Of a stretch of DNA of 64,000 nucleotides, positions 10,468-21,104 are shown one piece after another. Each line of letters opens with the position of its first letter. The first letter of the stretch is position 1. A program made the position numbers and the translations under genes. The DNA is from Neoarius graeffei (Eukaryota; Chordata; Actinopteri; Siluriformes; Ariidae), in assembly GCF_027579695.1 (NCBI RefSeq), contig NC_083596.1:49785257-49849256 (forward strand), written 5' to 3'. The notes below the pieces were generated by a model. That model was not told where the DNA came from, searched no databases, and saw nothing but the letters and a program-made list of their open reading frames with translations.

Positions 10468-10924
10468 ATGCTGCCAGCGCTCTGCTCTCTCCTCACTGCT
10501 CTCTCATGTAAGATGTCACAACTCTGGAGCTCATCAGCATTTGGACTCCGTCGAATGTGAGCATGAAGCCATGTAACGTGTGCTGTTTTTATGCCAGGTG
10601 TCAGTGGTGTGACTGTGGTGACACAGAAGCCTCCTGTTCTCACACTGACTCAAGGGCAGACGGCCACCATGGACTGTAACCTGGGGACTGTTGACAACTA
10701 TGTCAGCTGGTACAAACAGGTTCCTGGAGGAGTTCCTCAATACATAATAACAAATTATCGTGACTGGAGCTCTCCTAAATATGGGTCCGGTTTCTCATCT
10801 CCTAAATTCACATCTACACACTCCTCTAAATCAGATTATAACCTGATTATCCGCAATGTAGAGGTGGGAGACTCGGCAGTGTATTACTGTGAGACATGGG
10901 ACAACTCTGCTAAAGAGTATGTAT
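10468..10924 (+). CDS. Ig light-chain V gene Va1 (sigma-type)
   Basis: Two exons. The leader exon is 10468-10507 (MLPALCSLLTALS), with donor GTAAGATG. The V exon is 10598-10924, after acceptor ATGCCAG. The mature chain starts near GVTVVTQKPP. The disulphide cysteines are in TMDCNLG and SAVYYCETW; WYKQVPGG is the FR2 core. The frame is open to the RSS. CDR1 region is DNYVS and the CDR2 side reads TNYRDWSSPKYG. It supplies the antigen-binding domain of a secreted or membrane antibody after joining to J. FR1 (VVTQKP) and NVEVGDSAVYYC resemble fish L2/sigma V genes. Confidence 0.9.
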
Positions 10925-10952
10925 CACAGTGATGTACACCATGACAAAAACC
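10925..10952 (+). other. V-RSS (12-bp spacer) of Va1
   Basis: Heptamer CACAGTG 10925-10931, spacer ATGTACACCATG, nonamer ACAAAAACC 10944-10952. Both elements are perfect consensus, so Va1 should be a good RAG substrate. Confidence 0.95.
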
Positions 10953-11567
10953 TCCTCACTGCTCACACTCACTTCGGCTTTCACACAACACGAGAAACAA
11001 CAAAAACCTCAACTTCAAATCACTAGAACTGAAGTGGAAACTCACTTGATGTTCACTGAAGACACTTTGAATTCTTCACAGTCGAAGATCACAGATACGA
11101 TACGACCTTTTATTCCACATTTATGAAACTCTCACTTCAGTTCTTTTGCTTTCATGAGCTCAGTATGATCAGGTGATCTACAGCTGAGAGCTTTTCCCCA
11201 GATTTCCTCTGATTTTTGTGATTAGTGACACTGACAGTGTAAGATACTAACTGCTCCCTGGTCCACACCAGATCCACAAGGAGCTCCTCAGTGTGTGTGA
11301 GAGGATGATAAGAGCTGAAGGTTTCCGGGTCGCACTTGGTTTTATTTCTCTTGTTGACGTTTCTTGATTCTCCAAGAAAGATTTGATGACGTGCACTGAT
11401 TCTCTTCAGCAGGACGTGTGAACAGAACAGTGTAGAACAGAGACGTGTGATTCACTGACACTGGAATGGGATCTTAAAGGAGTGTGTGCTGATCGTAGAC
11501 AGTAGAAGAGAGTGCTGGAGTCTGGAGGACGTTTCACTTCCTCTGCTGTCACTTCTGTATCTGAGGA
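10953..11567 (+). other. Va1-J1 intergenic region
   Basis: 615 bp with no recognisable gene or D segment. It is highly conserved among cassettes 1, 2, 3 and 5. The part just after the V-RSS is shared with the Vb downstream flank. It would be deleted by V-J joining. Confidence 0.7.
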
Positions 11568-11606
11568 GGTTTCTGTACGGGTGAGGACACTGAATGAATC
11601 GCTGTG
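11568..11606 (+). other. J-RSS (23-bp spacer) of J1
   Basis: Nonamer GGTTTCTGT 11568-11576, a spacer of exactly 23 bp, heptamer CGCTGTG 11600-11606. Read away from J the heptamer is CACAGCG, which keeps the critical CAC. One base differs from consensus in the nonamer. Confidence 0.92.
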
Positions 11607-11640
11607 GTATTCGGCCAAGGAACAAAGCTGATCGTCAGCG
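11607..11640 (+). CDS. Ig light-chain J segment J1
   Basis: 34 bp encoding VFGQGTKLIVS with the FGxG J motif, then donor GTAAGT. It ends in phase 1, which matches the C exon start (G|AC gives Asp). Confidence 0.93.
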
Positions 11641-12070
11641 GTAAGTAAAACTTCTCACCTCTGTTTTCGTACACTAGACTTCTACACCGCTTCACATTCA
11701 CACTGCATGTTCTCGCATGGACTTTTATTTCTTTTTCCAGTTTGAGAAAGTGAGTTTGACATTTCAGATGTGTCTTTTAGTTTGTGTCTCGATCGGTTTT
11801 TAATAAATTGTACATTTAACATCAGACTTGGAGAATTGTGTTGTTATTTTCTTGATTTGTAATTTCCTTGAGATGTATCTAAATGCTAATTCAGAGCTTT
11901 TTAATCCTTAATGTGTTTGTTTTCTGATATTTTGCCATACAGACAGATTTATTGCTTCGTTCTTCATGGAAATGTTCCAACATTGATTTAAAAGTGTATG
12001 ACATTCCTCTCTGCACATTAGATGTGTGTTATTTTGGTTAATGAATATCTCCTGCTGTGTGTGGAATCAG

Positions 12071-12393
12071 ACGCTGCTCTCCCGGCTCCTGTTCTGACCG
12101 TTCTCCCTCCGTCCAGTGAAGAGCTGAAGTCTAAAAAAGGCACTCTAGTGTGTTTGGCCAGCGACGTGGCCGGCGGTTTTGCTGATGTGCGTTGGTTCGT
12201 GAACGGGAACTCGGTCACCAGTGGAGTCATCAGCGGCTCTGCGCAGCAGCAAGCCAATAAGAAATTCACACTGAGCAGCTATTTGACCATCGACAGCTCC
12301 GAGTGGGAAAACAACAAAGTCATAACATGTGAAGTGTCTGCTGGAGGAAAAGCCGCATCGGTGAAGATTAACAAGTCTGAATGCAGTGAATGA
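12071..12393 (+). CDS. Ig light-chain constant gene C1 (sigma-type)
   Basis: Single C1-set domain exon after a 430-bp J-C intron; acceptor GGAATCAG. It starts DAALPAPVLTVLPPSSEE and ends KSECSE. The intradomain cysteines are in GTLVCLAS and VITCEVS, with Trp in DVRWFVNG. The penultimate-region Cys (SECSE) should bond the heavy chain. About 107 residues, normal for a CL domain. Proteins from C2, C3 and C5 are identical to this one. Kappa-like isotypes are the main alternative, since they also pair 12-spacer V with 23-spacer J. Confidence 0.92.
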
Positions 12394-13229
12394 ACCTGAT
12401 CCCAGCTTTTACATGTTTACTGTTGAGTTGCAAATCTTTCTTAGACCTGCAGTTTAAACTGTAGAAAATAATTCCTTCTTACTGAGACTATAATGTCCTG
12501 ATGATGCAATCGTTTTGTTTTTGTGTTTGAGAAATAAGTTGAAGTTCAATAAAGTGCATTACAGAAAAAGAACTGTTTGTCTATAATTCTCTAAACTAGC
12601 TGATAATCTCACAGACATCAAATCAAAAGGACAAAAAACAGAGAATCATAGCAGGAAGGGATCAAATTCAGGGTTCATGCTGCTGAATAAAATTCTACTG
12701 GATGGATTTTGTGATTTTTTTTCTCCTTCTGATGTCCAACGTTCGTGTTTAATCCAGAGCAGAAAAGCCCACACTGATCACTGTCCAGTTTAATGTGATA
12801 AACAGAGAGAATTCCAAAGACCTTTAGGCAGAAAAGAACAAATCCTCAGAGTCTGAAGTTCAGATCACACACGTGTGGAACCTGCTGAAGTTTTGGTGAC
12901 TTCACACACATTTCAATTCACATCTGACTTGTACAAATGTAGAAACGTTTAAAAGAAAGTATTTCAATGAAAACCTGCACACAGCAGCAATCTAGAAGGA
13001 AGGACAAAAGATCATGAAGATGAAATCAAATTCTCATCCAAAGTTTCCATCAAATGTACACGAATGATGTGAAACACGTCACGTCAGTTTGATCAAAGTG
13101 ACCGAGACGCTTAAATATAAACTAAACAATAAATCTGGAATAACATTTGAAACACACAGCTGTGTAATCTGTTCTGCTGAAGTTTTACTGAGGAGCACTG
13201 ATGTGGAAATTTTCCACAAGAGGTTGTCA
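12394..13229 (+). other. C1 3' UTR and spacer to Vb1
   Basis: AATAAA at 12548-12553 is the likely polyadenylation signal of the light-chain mRNA, about 155 bp after the stop. The rest has no recognisable gene. It is nearly identical in cassettes 2, 3 and 5. Cassette 5 keeps the AATAAA although the base after it differs. Confidence 0.75.
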
Positions 13230-13372
13230 GAGTCCTAATCAGTGTGTGGACGTCGTCTCTCGCTCAGGATACACCTGCTGGCCTCGAATCTCTAATTTCA
13301 GCTCCATGGAAATGATGTGGTTTCTTTCTTTCACTTCTCTCTGAGTGGAAAAACGACAAACTCTGTATGTTA
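13230..13372 (+). promoter_or_regulatory. Conserved upstream block of Vb1
   Basis: Same block as before Va1: GAGTCCTAATCAG, GGACGTCGTC, E-box CACCTG at 13272-13277, and ATGGAAAT at 13306-13313. It ends about 305 bp before the Vb1 ATG. Confidence 0.45.
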
Positions 13373-13587
13373 ATGCTTCAATAAAACTATTCATTTCAAT
13401 GCATCAATAATTCTAATGGAAATCAGGTTCAATCAAACTCAACTGTGATCCTGATCATGTTATTGTGATGTGTTCTGATTCATGTTGTGGGTTCTTGCTG
13501 TATTTACAGACTGATATCTGAAAGTGCGTCTCATTAATCTAAAGCACTGACATGAGATTGACATCTGCTGTTCTTTCCACTGGTCTG

Positions 13588-13677
13588 ATTGGCTGATAGC
13601 AGATCCAGGTCCCGCCTCTGACTCTTTATGAAAGCTGGCTCGACTCTGTTCATCACTCTGCTGATCTCACTGACATC
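13588..13677 (+). promoter_or_regulatory. Vb1 proximal promoter
   Basis: ATTGG (inverted CCAAT box) at 13588-13592 and TTTATGAAA (TATA-like) at 13625-13633, about 45 bp before the ATG. It is unlike the Va proximal promoter, although the distal block is shared. Conserved before Vb2, Vb3 and Vb5. Confidence 0.45.
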
Positions 13678-14158
13678 ATGCTGCTCACCGTCTGCGCTCT
13701 GCTCCCTGCTCTGGCATGTAAGATTCCTGCTCCTGCTTTTCCTCTTCACACTGATGCCTTTTCCTTCATTATAAAGCTCTGTTCAGTGATAATGACACTC
13801 TGACACTCGGTGTTGCTTTCTGTTGCAGTGGTCAGTTCACAGAAAGTTGTGACGCAAAAGCCTTCGGTTATAACAGAAGATAAGGGAAAAACTGTCACTC
13901 TGGACTGTAACATCGCGAAGGATGAAAACTATGTCCACTGGTATAAACAGATTCTACAAGAAGCTCCACAGTTTGTGTTGAGATTTTATCAGTCTCAAAC
14001 CTCTCCTGATAAATATGGAGACAATTTTTCTTCCACGCGCTTCACATCTAAAGCCTCTTCAAAAATCGACTATCAGTTAATAATCAGTAATGTAGAGGTG
14101 GGAGACTCGGCAGTGTATTACTGTGCGACATGGGACAACTCTGCTAAAGAGGAGGTAT
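13678..14158 (+). CDS. Ig light-chain V gene Vb1 (sigma-type, second subfamily)
   Basis: Leader exon 13678-13717 (MLLTVCALLPALA), 111-bp intron, V exon 13829-14158 after TTTCTGTTGCAG. FR1 is QKVVTQKPSVITEDKG; cysteines lie in TLDCNIAK and SAVYYCATW. CDR1 is DENYVH and FR2 reads WYKQILQEAP, where the other Vb genes have IPQEAP. The frame is open to the RSS. It lies downstream of C1, so its joining partner must be a J further right (J2 is 9.6 kb away). Confidence 0.9.
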
Positions 14159-14186
14159 CACAGTGATGTACACCATGACAAAAACC
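14159..14186 (+). other. V-RSS (12-bp spacer) of Vb1
   Basis: CACAGTG 14159-14165, spacer ATGTACACCATG, ACAAAAACC 14178-14186. Identical to the Va1 signal including the spacer. Confidence 0.95.
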
Positions 14187-14921
14187 TCCTCACTGCTCAC
14201 ACTCACTTCTGCTTTCACACAACACGAGAAACAACAAAAACCTCAACTTCAAATCACTGGAACTGAAGTGGAAACTCACTTGATGTTCACTGAAGACACT
14301 TTGAATTCTTCACAGTCGCAGATCACAGATACGATACGACCTTTTATTCCACATTTATGAAACTCTCAGTTCAGTTCTTTGGCTTTCATGAGCTCAGTAT
14401 GATCAGGTGATCTACAGCTGAGAGCTTTTCCCCAGATTTCCTCTGATTTTTGTGATTAGTGACACTGGACCTCCACTCTGACAACCTGAAAAGGCTGTTC
14501 CAAAGGAGAGGAGGACAGCTAGGGATAAGGCTAAAAAAAAAAATCACTGCACAAATGGCTAATGTAAGTGATGCCGGGGTCCCACAGTCCTAGAAATGTT
14601 AAATTTACTGCTGGTTTTTTTTTTTTTGTACATTTACTTTTCATCTTTTGTCCTTCCACTATTGCATCTTTTTGTACCAACTTTAACCGTTCCTCTATTT
14701 CCTTATTTATCTTCATATATTTCTCTACCTTCTCTTTCTTTCTGTCTCTTTCCCTTCGATTTTCCTCCCATGTGATTTGGGGTTCATGGCAAGGCTCACA
14801 CAATCATAGGAAACCTGAAAAAAGAAATGTGCACCCATATGACAGTTTATACCAGCAGATGTGGTTAAATTAAGGCACATGGACTGAATTAAGATGCTAA
14901 TCTAGAAAAATGTCCTTTCAG
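14187..14921. other. Spacer after Vb1
   Basis: The first ~280 bp match the Va downstream flank. From about 14466 the sequence is different: poly-A and poly-T tracts, a C/T-rich run 14640-14760, and a minus frame rich in Lys/Glu (14531-14803) that I do not recognise. The same spacer follows Vb2, Vb3 and Vb5. Confidence 0.6.
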
Positions 14922-15968
14922 TGTGATGTAGATGTTGGACGAGAGTGCATCATTAAGGGAGTCTGTGTCTTCATAGGTGAAGGTCCAGATAACCTTCTAC
15001 AGGAATATGTGGCATGTATATGAATCAGTGCTTACATTTATCTTCCCCTCTTCTCTTGTTCTCATTCTTGATCAAGTGTGCTGAAATTATTCATCGATTA
15101 AAAGAATGTATTATCACTTTTATTATCTATTTTTTCTGTTTCATAACATAATCAATCGTGTTGTTGGTTAAATGATCTTCAACGTAGAATAAATGGTTCT
15201 CAAGAACAACTGTGCAATACACTTTTTGTCAAATTCAGTAAATATCTCCTCGTGGTCCGCCAGCTGTCTGATCTGTGTGTGCGCTGAAAAAGAATCCAGT
15301 GTTCATACACAACCATGGTTCCATTGATTTGTCAGTGGGCAACAAAGTGGCTCGGACCGAGCCTCATAACATTATTTCAGCCAGTCAGCAGGTGCATTCA
15401 AAGTGTTTTATCATGGAACAGATAATGCTTCCATTTTATTAAATGTCTATATAATGTTCTGCTGTAGTTACTTGTTCTTGTCTCTAAATTTGCCTTCCTT
15501 CTAACTTTCACCTGACCTTGATCTATCGTGTCACTTTTCCTTTTCTCGATAGGGCTTGGTGAAAAAGTTTGATTTACCTAACTTTGGTTTACCTACCTTT
15601 TGTCTGTTTTTTACAGAGCATGGATCAAAACACCATCAACGAGGCCACTGAAGACACCACTGTTGGGATCGATGTTCCTAAAGAACAGTGTTGGGTGTAA
15701 CGCGTTACAAAAGTAACGAATTACTGTAATGCATTGCTTTTTGCAGTAACGTGGTAATGTAAGGCATTACAGAAAAAAAATGGTAATATTTTACTCGGTA
15801 CAAATGTCAGTAATGCGCGTTCCAATGCATTTTTAACCTGGAATGAAGTGGTGTTTTTTTTTTCCTTCATACAAATTCACCAAAATCAAGCGAGATCAGC
15901 AGAGGTGAAATGTCCGTGCAAAATGTTTCACTTCCTTTTCCTTTAGGCTAGTCAGACAGAAGAGAGAG

Positions 15969-16346
15969 ATGAGTGAACCTGCAGCTGATCTAACGTCGGA
16001 TAGCACATTCTCCAGATGGGCATACGTCCATTACTTTAAGTTTGTGAAAAATAAGGATGTGAAGAACATCATAGTCAAATGCACTTTGTGTGCTAAACCT
16101 GAAGAACTGTCCACTTCCCGAAATAGCACCAGTAATTTAACTAAACATTTACAGAGGTGCCACAGTAACATGAAGTTAGCAAGGAAGCAAGTGGAGGATG
16201 AGAGTGGCGATAAAATCACAAAGCAGCCAAAATTAACGTTCTGCCGCTCTGAGATGCTCCTTCTGCCTCAGGAGGTTAGGAGACTTGTGGCGGAGTATGT
16301 TGTTGAAGATATGCTGACAGTTTGTTTACATTTTTGTTCTGTATAA
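15969..16346 (+). pseudogene. hAT transposase N-terminus (BED zinc finger only)
   Basis: 125-codon ORF starting MSEPAADLTSDSTFSRWAYV. A BED-type zinc finger is visible: KCTLCAKPEE gives the C-x2-C pair and LTKHLQRCHSNMK the H-x4-5-H part. It ends shortly after RRLVAEYVVEDM, which in hAT proteins leads into the catalytic region. The RNase-H-fold catalytic domain and the dimerisation domain are missing, so this is a truncated DNA-binding piece. Confidence 0.75.
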
Positions 16347-16701
16347 CTGAGTTTTTTTTCTGGTCGGAAGTCAGACTAAAGTGATTGAGCTGCCTTTCCT
16401 TCGAGGGCTAATAGGCCTAAGCACTTCAATATCATTAAAAGCACTTTGATTTTGTTATTTCTAATTCTGTTTTTCGAAATGTGACTGGGTTGCCTCATAT
16501 AGCTAATAGTCATTGTCTAGCTGTGATTTAAAAGGTTTGTGGGGGGTTTTCAGTCCAGTTTTATTGTAGGCTACAATTTGCCATAATATGTTCATTTTTG
16601 TTAAATTTCTGAAATGGAGTCATATCCCTTAGGGCTAATCTTTTTTTTTTATGAAGCATAAACTATGCTTAATGCTGTAAACTTGAAAACAATAAAGGCA
16701 T

Positions 16702-17070
16702 CTCATTCTCTCATTATCTCTAGCCACTTTATCCTGTTCTACAGGGTCGCAGGCAAGCTGGAGCCTATCCCAGCTGACTTCGGGCGAAAGGCGGGGTTCA
16801 CCCTGGACAAGTCGCCAGGTCATCACAGGGCTGACACATAGACACAGACAACCATTCACACTCACATTCACACCTACGCTCAATTTAGAGTCACCAGTTA
16901 ACCTAACCTTTGGACTGTGGGGGAAACCGGAGCACCCGGAGGAAACCCACACGGACGCGGGGAGAACATGCAAACTCCACACAGAAAGGCCCTCGCCAGC
17001 CACAGGGCTCGAACCCAGGACCTTCTTGCTGTGAGGCGACAGCGCTAACCACTACACCACCGTGCCGCCC
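16702..17070 (-). mobile_element. tRNA-derived SINE inside the hAT element
   Basis: Read on the minus strand it starts GGGCGGCACGGTGGTGTAGT. The pol III A box (TGGTGTAGTGGTTAGCG) and B box (GGTTCGAGCCC) are recognisable. It is flanked by a perfect 13-bp duplication ACAATAAAGGCAT (16689-16701, 17071-17083). It must be younger than the hAT insertion. Confidence 0.9.
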
Positions 17071-17590
17071 ACAATAAAGGCATAGAAATGCTAATTTTGT
17101 ATCCTGTCATATCTTTAGACATTACAATACAATACAGTTCAATTAATGTTAATATGAATAGGCCTGAAGTTACAGTATTTCTATCACAATTTGCCAGACT
17201 TTCACCTTTTGTCTGTTCTTGCGATGATTGTTCCTTGTATTGTGCCATGAGCCATCACTGTGGCTATTACTGTATATTCTAGTGTTTTGAACCATAAGCC
17301 GAGCTCAGTCAGATACCACATCACCTTCCACTGGATGTGTGATGAGCTAATTGAGCGTCTTGAGCTACATTTAGATTGCCAAATCCATACTTCCAGTTAT
17401 TTTGGTGAGAGTAACTTAAAAGTAATGCAATAGTAGTGTAATGCCTTACATTTTAAATACAGTAATATTGTAATGTAACTAATTACTTTAAAATGACCGT
17501 AACAAGTAATAAATAATGCAAAACAGTTTTGAAGTAACTTGCCCAACACTGCTAAAGAACATGCCTCAAGTGATGAAGCAGAGGACATTG

Positions 17591-17827
17591 CACTGCAAAA
17601 AACTGATACCTGAATTTGAGGAGAAAATACTTCATATGAGTGAAATTATCTTGCGGCATGGACAGATATTTTTACTTGATAAGACATCCTAGAATAAGTG
17701 GGTTGCAATCCAGAACTAGGTTAATAATCTCAGAATTGGGGTCTCCTATTCTTCTAATAGGAAATGCTTGATCGTTTCAACCATTTTCAAGATATTGTCA
17801 CTTGCTAAGATATCATTTTTTGCAGTG
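17591..17827 (+). mobile_element. 237-bp CACTG MITE in SAMD3-like relic 1
   Basis: Ends CACTGCAAAAAA and TTTTTTGCAGTG with a 2-bp TG target duplication. No coding capacity. It shares termini with the large CACTG element, which could supply its transposase. EnSpm/CACTA-like by ends and target-site size. Confidence 0.85.
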
Positions 17828-18068
17828 TGGCATTGTTCTTGAAGGCATCAAGGTGTTACAAGATCTTGATAATGTAGCATTAGCTGTTGCTATGATAGAT
17901 GCACTGAACCTCAGCTACCCTGCTGACCTCCACTACACTTTTGAGGTAATCCAAAAGATTTGGATGGCACTGGATGGAGGTAAACTTTCCAACAAAGCAC
18001 TTGCTCTGAAAAACTGGCTCTCTCAGTCAACGGGTCAGACTGATTTCTGTTGTGTATCTGCATTTTAA

Positions 18069-18499
18069 AAAAAAATTATTTGTGTTTATTTCTCAGTGAC
18101 GAGTTTATGCAGGGTTGGTTACTTTTTGTTTATAAATCAACTTTGATCTGTCAAAGTTGTCAGCTATGTAAAATGGTGTTCACAGGGTTAACCCTCATGG
18201 TAAAGTTTTTTTAATGAAGCACTAGATCTTATTTGCCTTATTCAGTTTGTGGCAAGTTTGGTTTCCTTCAGTAAAATACTGTTCTTGTTATTTTGTATTC
18301 ACTCTTGAGGATGCACTGTTGCGCTGTACGAACAGTTCACAATATTTTTTTGAATGTACTGTGATAAGTTTATACTGTTATTCTGCTGTGACTGAAGTTT
18401 GTATGTGCTTCCATTGATACACTGAAAGCAGTGCAAAGTTAGATTCTATGTATCATGAATCCCTTGCGCTTTACGCAGAATTTACTTTTAATTGATTTA
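18069..18499. other. Spacer after relic 1
   Basis: AT-rich spacer matching 6786-7242. No gene seen. Ends at the TA where a Tc1-like element has inserted. Confidence 0.6.
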
Positions 18500-20070
18500 C
18501 AACCCTGATTCCAAAAAAGTTAGGACAAAGTACAAATTGTAAATAAAAACGGAATGCAATAATTTACAAATCTCAAAAACTGATATTGTATTCACAGTAG
18601 AACATAGACAACATATCAAATGTCGAAAATCAGACATTTTGAAATTTCATGCCAAATATTGGCTCATTTGAAATTTCATGACAGCAACACATCTCAAAAA
18701 AGTTGGGACAGGGGCAATAAGAGGCTGGAAAAGTTAAAGGTACAAAAAAGGAACAGCTGGAGGACCAAATTGCAACTCATTAGGTCAACTGGCAATAGGT
18801 CATTAACATGACTGGCTCTCAGAAGTAAAGATGGGAAGAGGATCACCAATCCCCCTAATTCTGCGCTGACAAATAGTGGAGCAATATCAGAAAGGAGTTT
18901 GACAGTTTAAAATTGCAAAGAGTTTGAACATATCATCATCTACAGTCCATAATATCATCAAAAGATTCAGAGAATCTGGAAGAATCTCTGTGCGTAAGGG
19001 TCAAGGCCGGAAAACCATACTGGGTGCCCGTGATCTTCGGGCCCTTAGACGGCACTGCATCACATACAGGCATGCTTCTGTATTGGAAATCACAAAATGG
19101 GCTCAGGAATATTTCCAGAGAACATTATGTGTGAACACAATTCACCGTGCCATCCGCCGTTGCCAGCTAAAACCCTATAGTTCAAAGAAGAAGCCGTATC
19201 TAAACATGATCCAGAAGCGCAGACGTCTTCTCTGGGCCAAGGCTCATTCAAAATGGACTTTGGCAAAGTGGGAAACTGTTCTGTGGTCAGACGAATCAAA
19301 ATTTGAAGTTCTTTATGGAAATCAGGGACCCCGTGTCATTCGGACTAAAGAGGAGAAGGACGACCCAAGTTGTTATCAGCGCTCAGTTCAGAAGCCTGCA
19401 TCTCTGATGGTATGGGGTTGCATTAGTGCATGTGGCATGGGCAGCTTACACATTTGGAAAGACACCATCAATGCTGAAAGGTATATCCAGGTTCTAGAGC
19501 AACATCTGCTCCCATCCAGACGACATCTCTTTCAGGGAAGACCTTGCATTTTCCAACATGACATTGCCAAACCACATACTGCATCAATTACAGCATCATG
19601 GCTGCATAGAAGAAGGGTCCGGGTACTGAACTGGCCAGCGTGCAGTCCAGATCTTTCACCCATAGAAAACATTTGGCGCATCATAAAACAGAAGATATGA
19701 CAAAAAAGACCTAAGACAGTTGAGCAACTAGAATCCTACATGAGACAAGAATGGGTTAACATTCCTATCCCTAAACTTGAGCAACTTGTCTCCTCAGTCC
19801 CCAGACGTTTACAGACTGTTGTAAAGAGAAAAGGGGATGTCTCACAGTGGGAAACATGGCCTTGTCCCAACTTTTTTGAGATGTGTTGTCATGAAATTTA
19901 AAATCACCTAATTTTTCTCTTTAAATGATGTATTTTCTCAGTTTAAACATTTGATATGTCATCTATGTTCTATTCTGAATAAAATATGGAATTTTGAAAC
20001 TTCCACATCATTGTATTCCATTTTTATTTCCAATTTGTATTTTGTCCCAACTTTTTTGGAATCAGGGTTG
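18500..20070 (+). mobile_element. Tc1-like transposon, second family, copy 1 (1571 bp)
   Basis: Inverted ends CAACCCTGATTCCAAAAAAG and CTTTTTTGGAATCAGGGTTG, TA on both sides. The matching site in copy A (7237-7250, GATTTATTTTTGC) is empty. The same insertion site is occupied in units 2 and 5, so the insertion predates those duplications. Confidence 0.93.
18831..19901 (+). pseudogene. Tc1-like transposase, second family, copy 1 (broken)
   Basis: Start MGRGSPIPLILR; the DDE domain shows WSDESKFEV, CIFQHDIAKPH (Ile where intact copies have Asn) and SPDLSPIENIW. In-frame stops are TGA 18867-18869, TGA 18900-18902 and TGA 19698-19700. About 30 bp are missing just before the start compared with the copy at 28823. 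The span, 1071 bp, equals that copy. Confidence 0.92.
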
Positions 20071-21104
20071 TATTTTTGCTGTCAATCTACTGTGAACAGT
20101 TTTTGTGGTTTGTATTTTCATTATTTGTGTTTTGAATCTCCTGCTGGTAATGTATTGGTTATCGTGTCCAGTTTTTGTGTTTTGATGCTGAATTTACTGT
20201 ATGGCAACTGCACTGAGTCCTTCTGTTCAGGTAAAGTGTGTGATCTGCAAAGTTTTAAGGATCAATACAGTCAAAGTTTTATACAGAACTCTGAATCTTT
20301 GTTTTGTGTCAATGCAGTCAGTTTTTTTTTTAATATTTGATTTTTGTATTTGCACACACTTGGATACAAAACTGCTGTCTACAATCCATTTGGCTGGCTT
20401 TAATAAATCAAGTTAAAGTTACATTTAAAAATCAGGTATCCTGAACATGATGAAATCACTTTAACATTACTCAGTTAATTGGTTTTGCAATCGCTTTAAA
20501 AAATATGTTAAATCAACGTGATTCTTTTAAATACTCGAACATGATTGAAATATTTTGGTTTAACAAGTAATAATTAATTGAGAGAAGGAAATTGTCAGTA
20601 ATTCACATTCTGATCATGTGGGACCGATGTACACATTAAAATCAAGTAAATCCAAAGGATTTTTTTTCAGTGTAGCGTGTAAGGATCTAATCCCATTGAG
20701 TGGTTTCTATATCCACTTCTTTTGAGTGTACTTCTTGGTTTGAATATCTTGCTTGTTTGCTGAACACAAACATGGCAATAAGTTCTTGTGTTAATGGACC
20801 AGACTCCACTTTTGGATCATTAATCGCTTTTGACTGTGAATATCCTCCATGCAGGGTTTTATGTTGGCTTCTGGCACATCCATACAGTTTTAAATACAAA
20901 ACCTACAATTTAAAACTTTGGTTTTATTGCATTTATTTAATTCCTGGACTCCCATTTTTAACAGGGAGTGATGTTGCATCCCACTTTACATGAGATTATT
21001 ACATTCTACTAAAATAGATGAGCCAAAATAATTGGAGATCTTTTTTAACAGCCCTGACTCGTTACAAGTATGAATAGGAGGGCCTTAAGGTAGATAAGGT
21101 TCAG
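20071..21104. other. Spacer before Va2, first part
   Basis: Matches 7243-8280. No gene recognised. Ends with AGGTTCAG, the target copied by the 959-bp element. Confidence 0.6.

Larger units (their letters stand above)
15686..17551 (+). mobile_element. hAT transposon derivative with 8-bp target duplication
   Basis: Inverted ends CAGTGTTGGG and CCCAACACTG, flanked by a perfect 8-bp repeat CTAAAGAA (15678-15685 and 17552-17559). The uninterrupted site is present in the three other relic copies. It holds a BED-finger ORF and a nested SINE, but no catalytic domain, so it depends on transposase from elsewhere. Only unit 1 carries it. Confidence 0.93.
14922..18068 (+). pseudogene. SAMD3-like 3' exons relic, copy 1 (interrupted)
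   Basis: Three exon-like pieces in order. 14922-15014 (CDVDVGRECIIKGVCVFIGE), after TCCTTTCAG. 15617-15685 continued at 17560-17590 (SMDQNTINEATEDTTVGI), after TTTACAG. 17828-18068 (GIVLEGIKVLQDLDNV to LKNWLSQ). A hAT element splits the second piece and a CACTG MITE separates second from third. Without the MITE and one TG copy the reading joins as EDIGIVLEG, so these two pieces were one exon. The family call to SAMD3-like proteins is from memory. No N-terminal exons are present in any copy, so it is a non-functional passenger of the Ig duplication. Confidence 0.45.

Noticed and set aside
10404-10643. 79-residue minus frame antisense to the Va leader, repeated in every Va
   Set aside because: Antisense shadow of a coding exon and promoter; no start context or domain.
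10929-11126. 65-residue open frame after each V RSS (MMYTMTKTSSLL...), present at all nine V genes
   Set aside because: It starts inside the RSS, lies in DNA deleted by V-J joining, and stays open because the copies are recent duplicates. No domain is visible.
10953-11567. A D segment between Va and J
   Set aside because: No heptamer/nonamer pairs other than the V and J signals were seen in the gap.
12018-12269. 83-residue minus frame antisense to the C exon, in all four C genes
   Set aside because: Mirror of a strongly conserved coding exon; identical only because the exon is.
10598-12393. T-cell receptor gamma or other V-J-C receptor
   Set aside because: The constant part is a single C1 domain ending in SECSE with a stop, with no connecting peptide or membrane exon. 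This fits a light chain.
14531-14803. Lys/Glu-rich minus frame (EENRRERDRKKEKVEKY) after Vb1
   Set aside because: Broken in unit 2 and varying around homopolymer runs; probably low-complexity sequence and not a gene.
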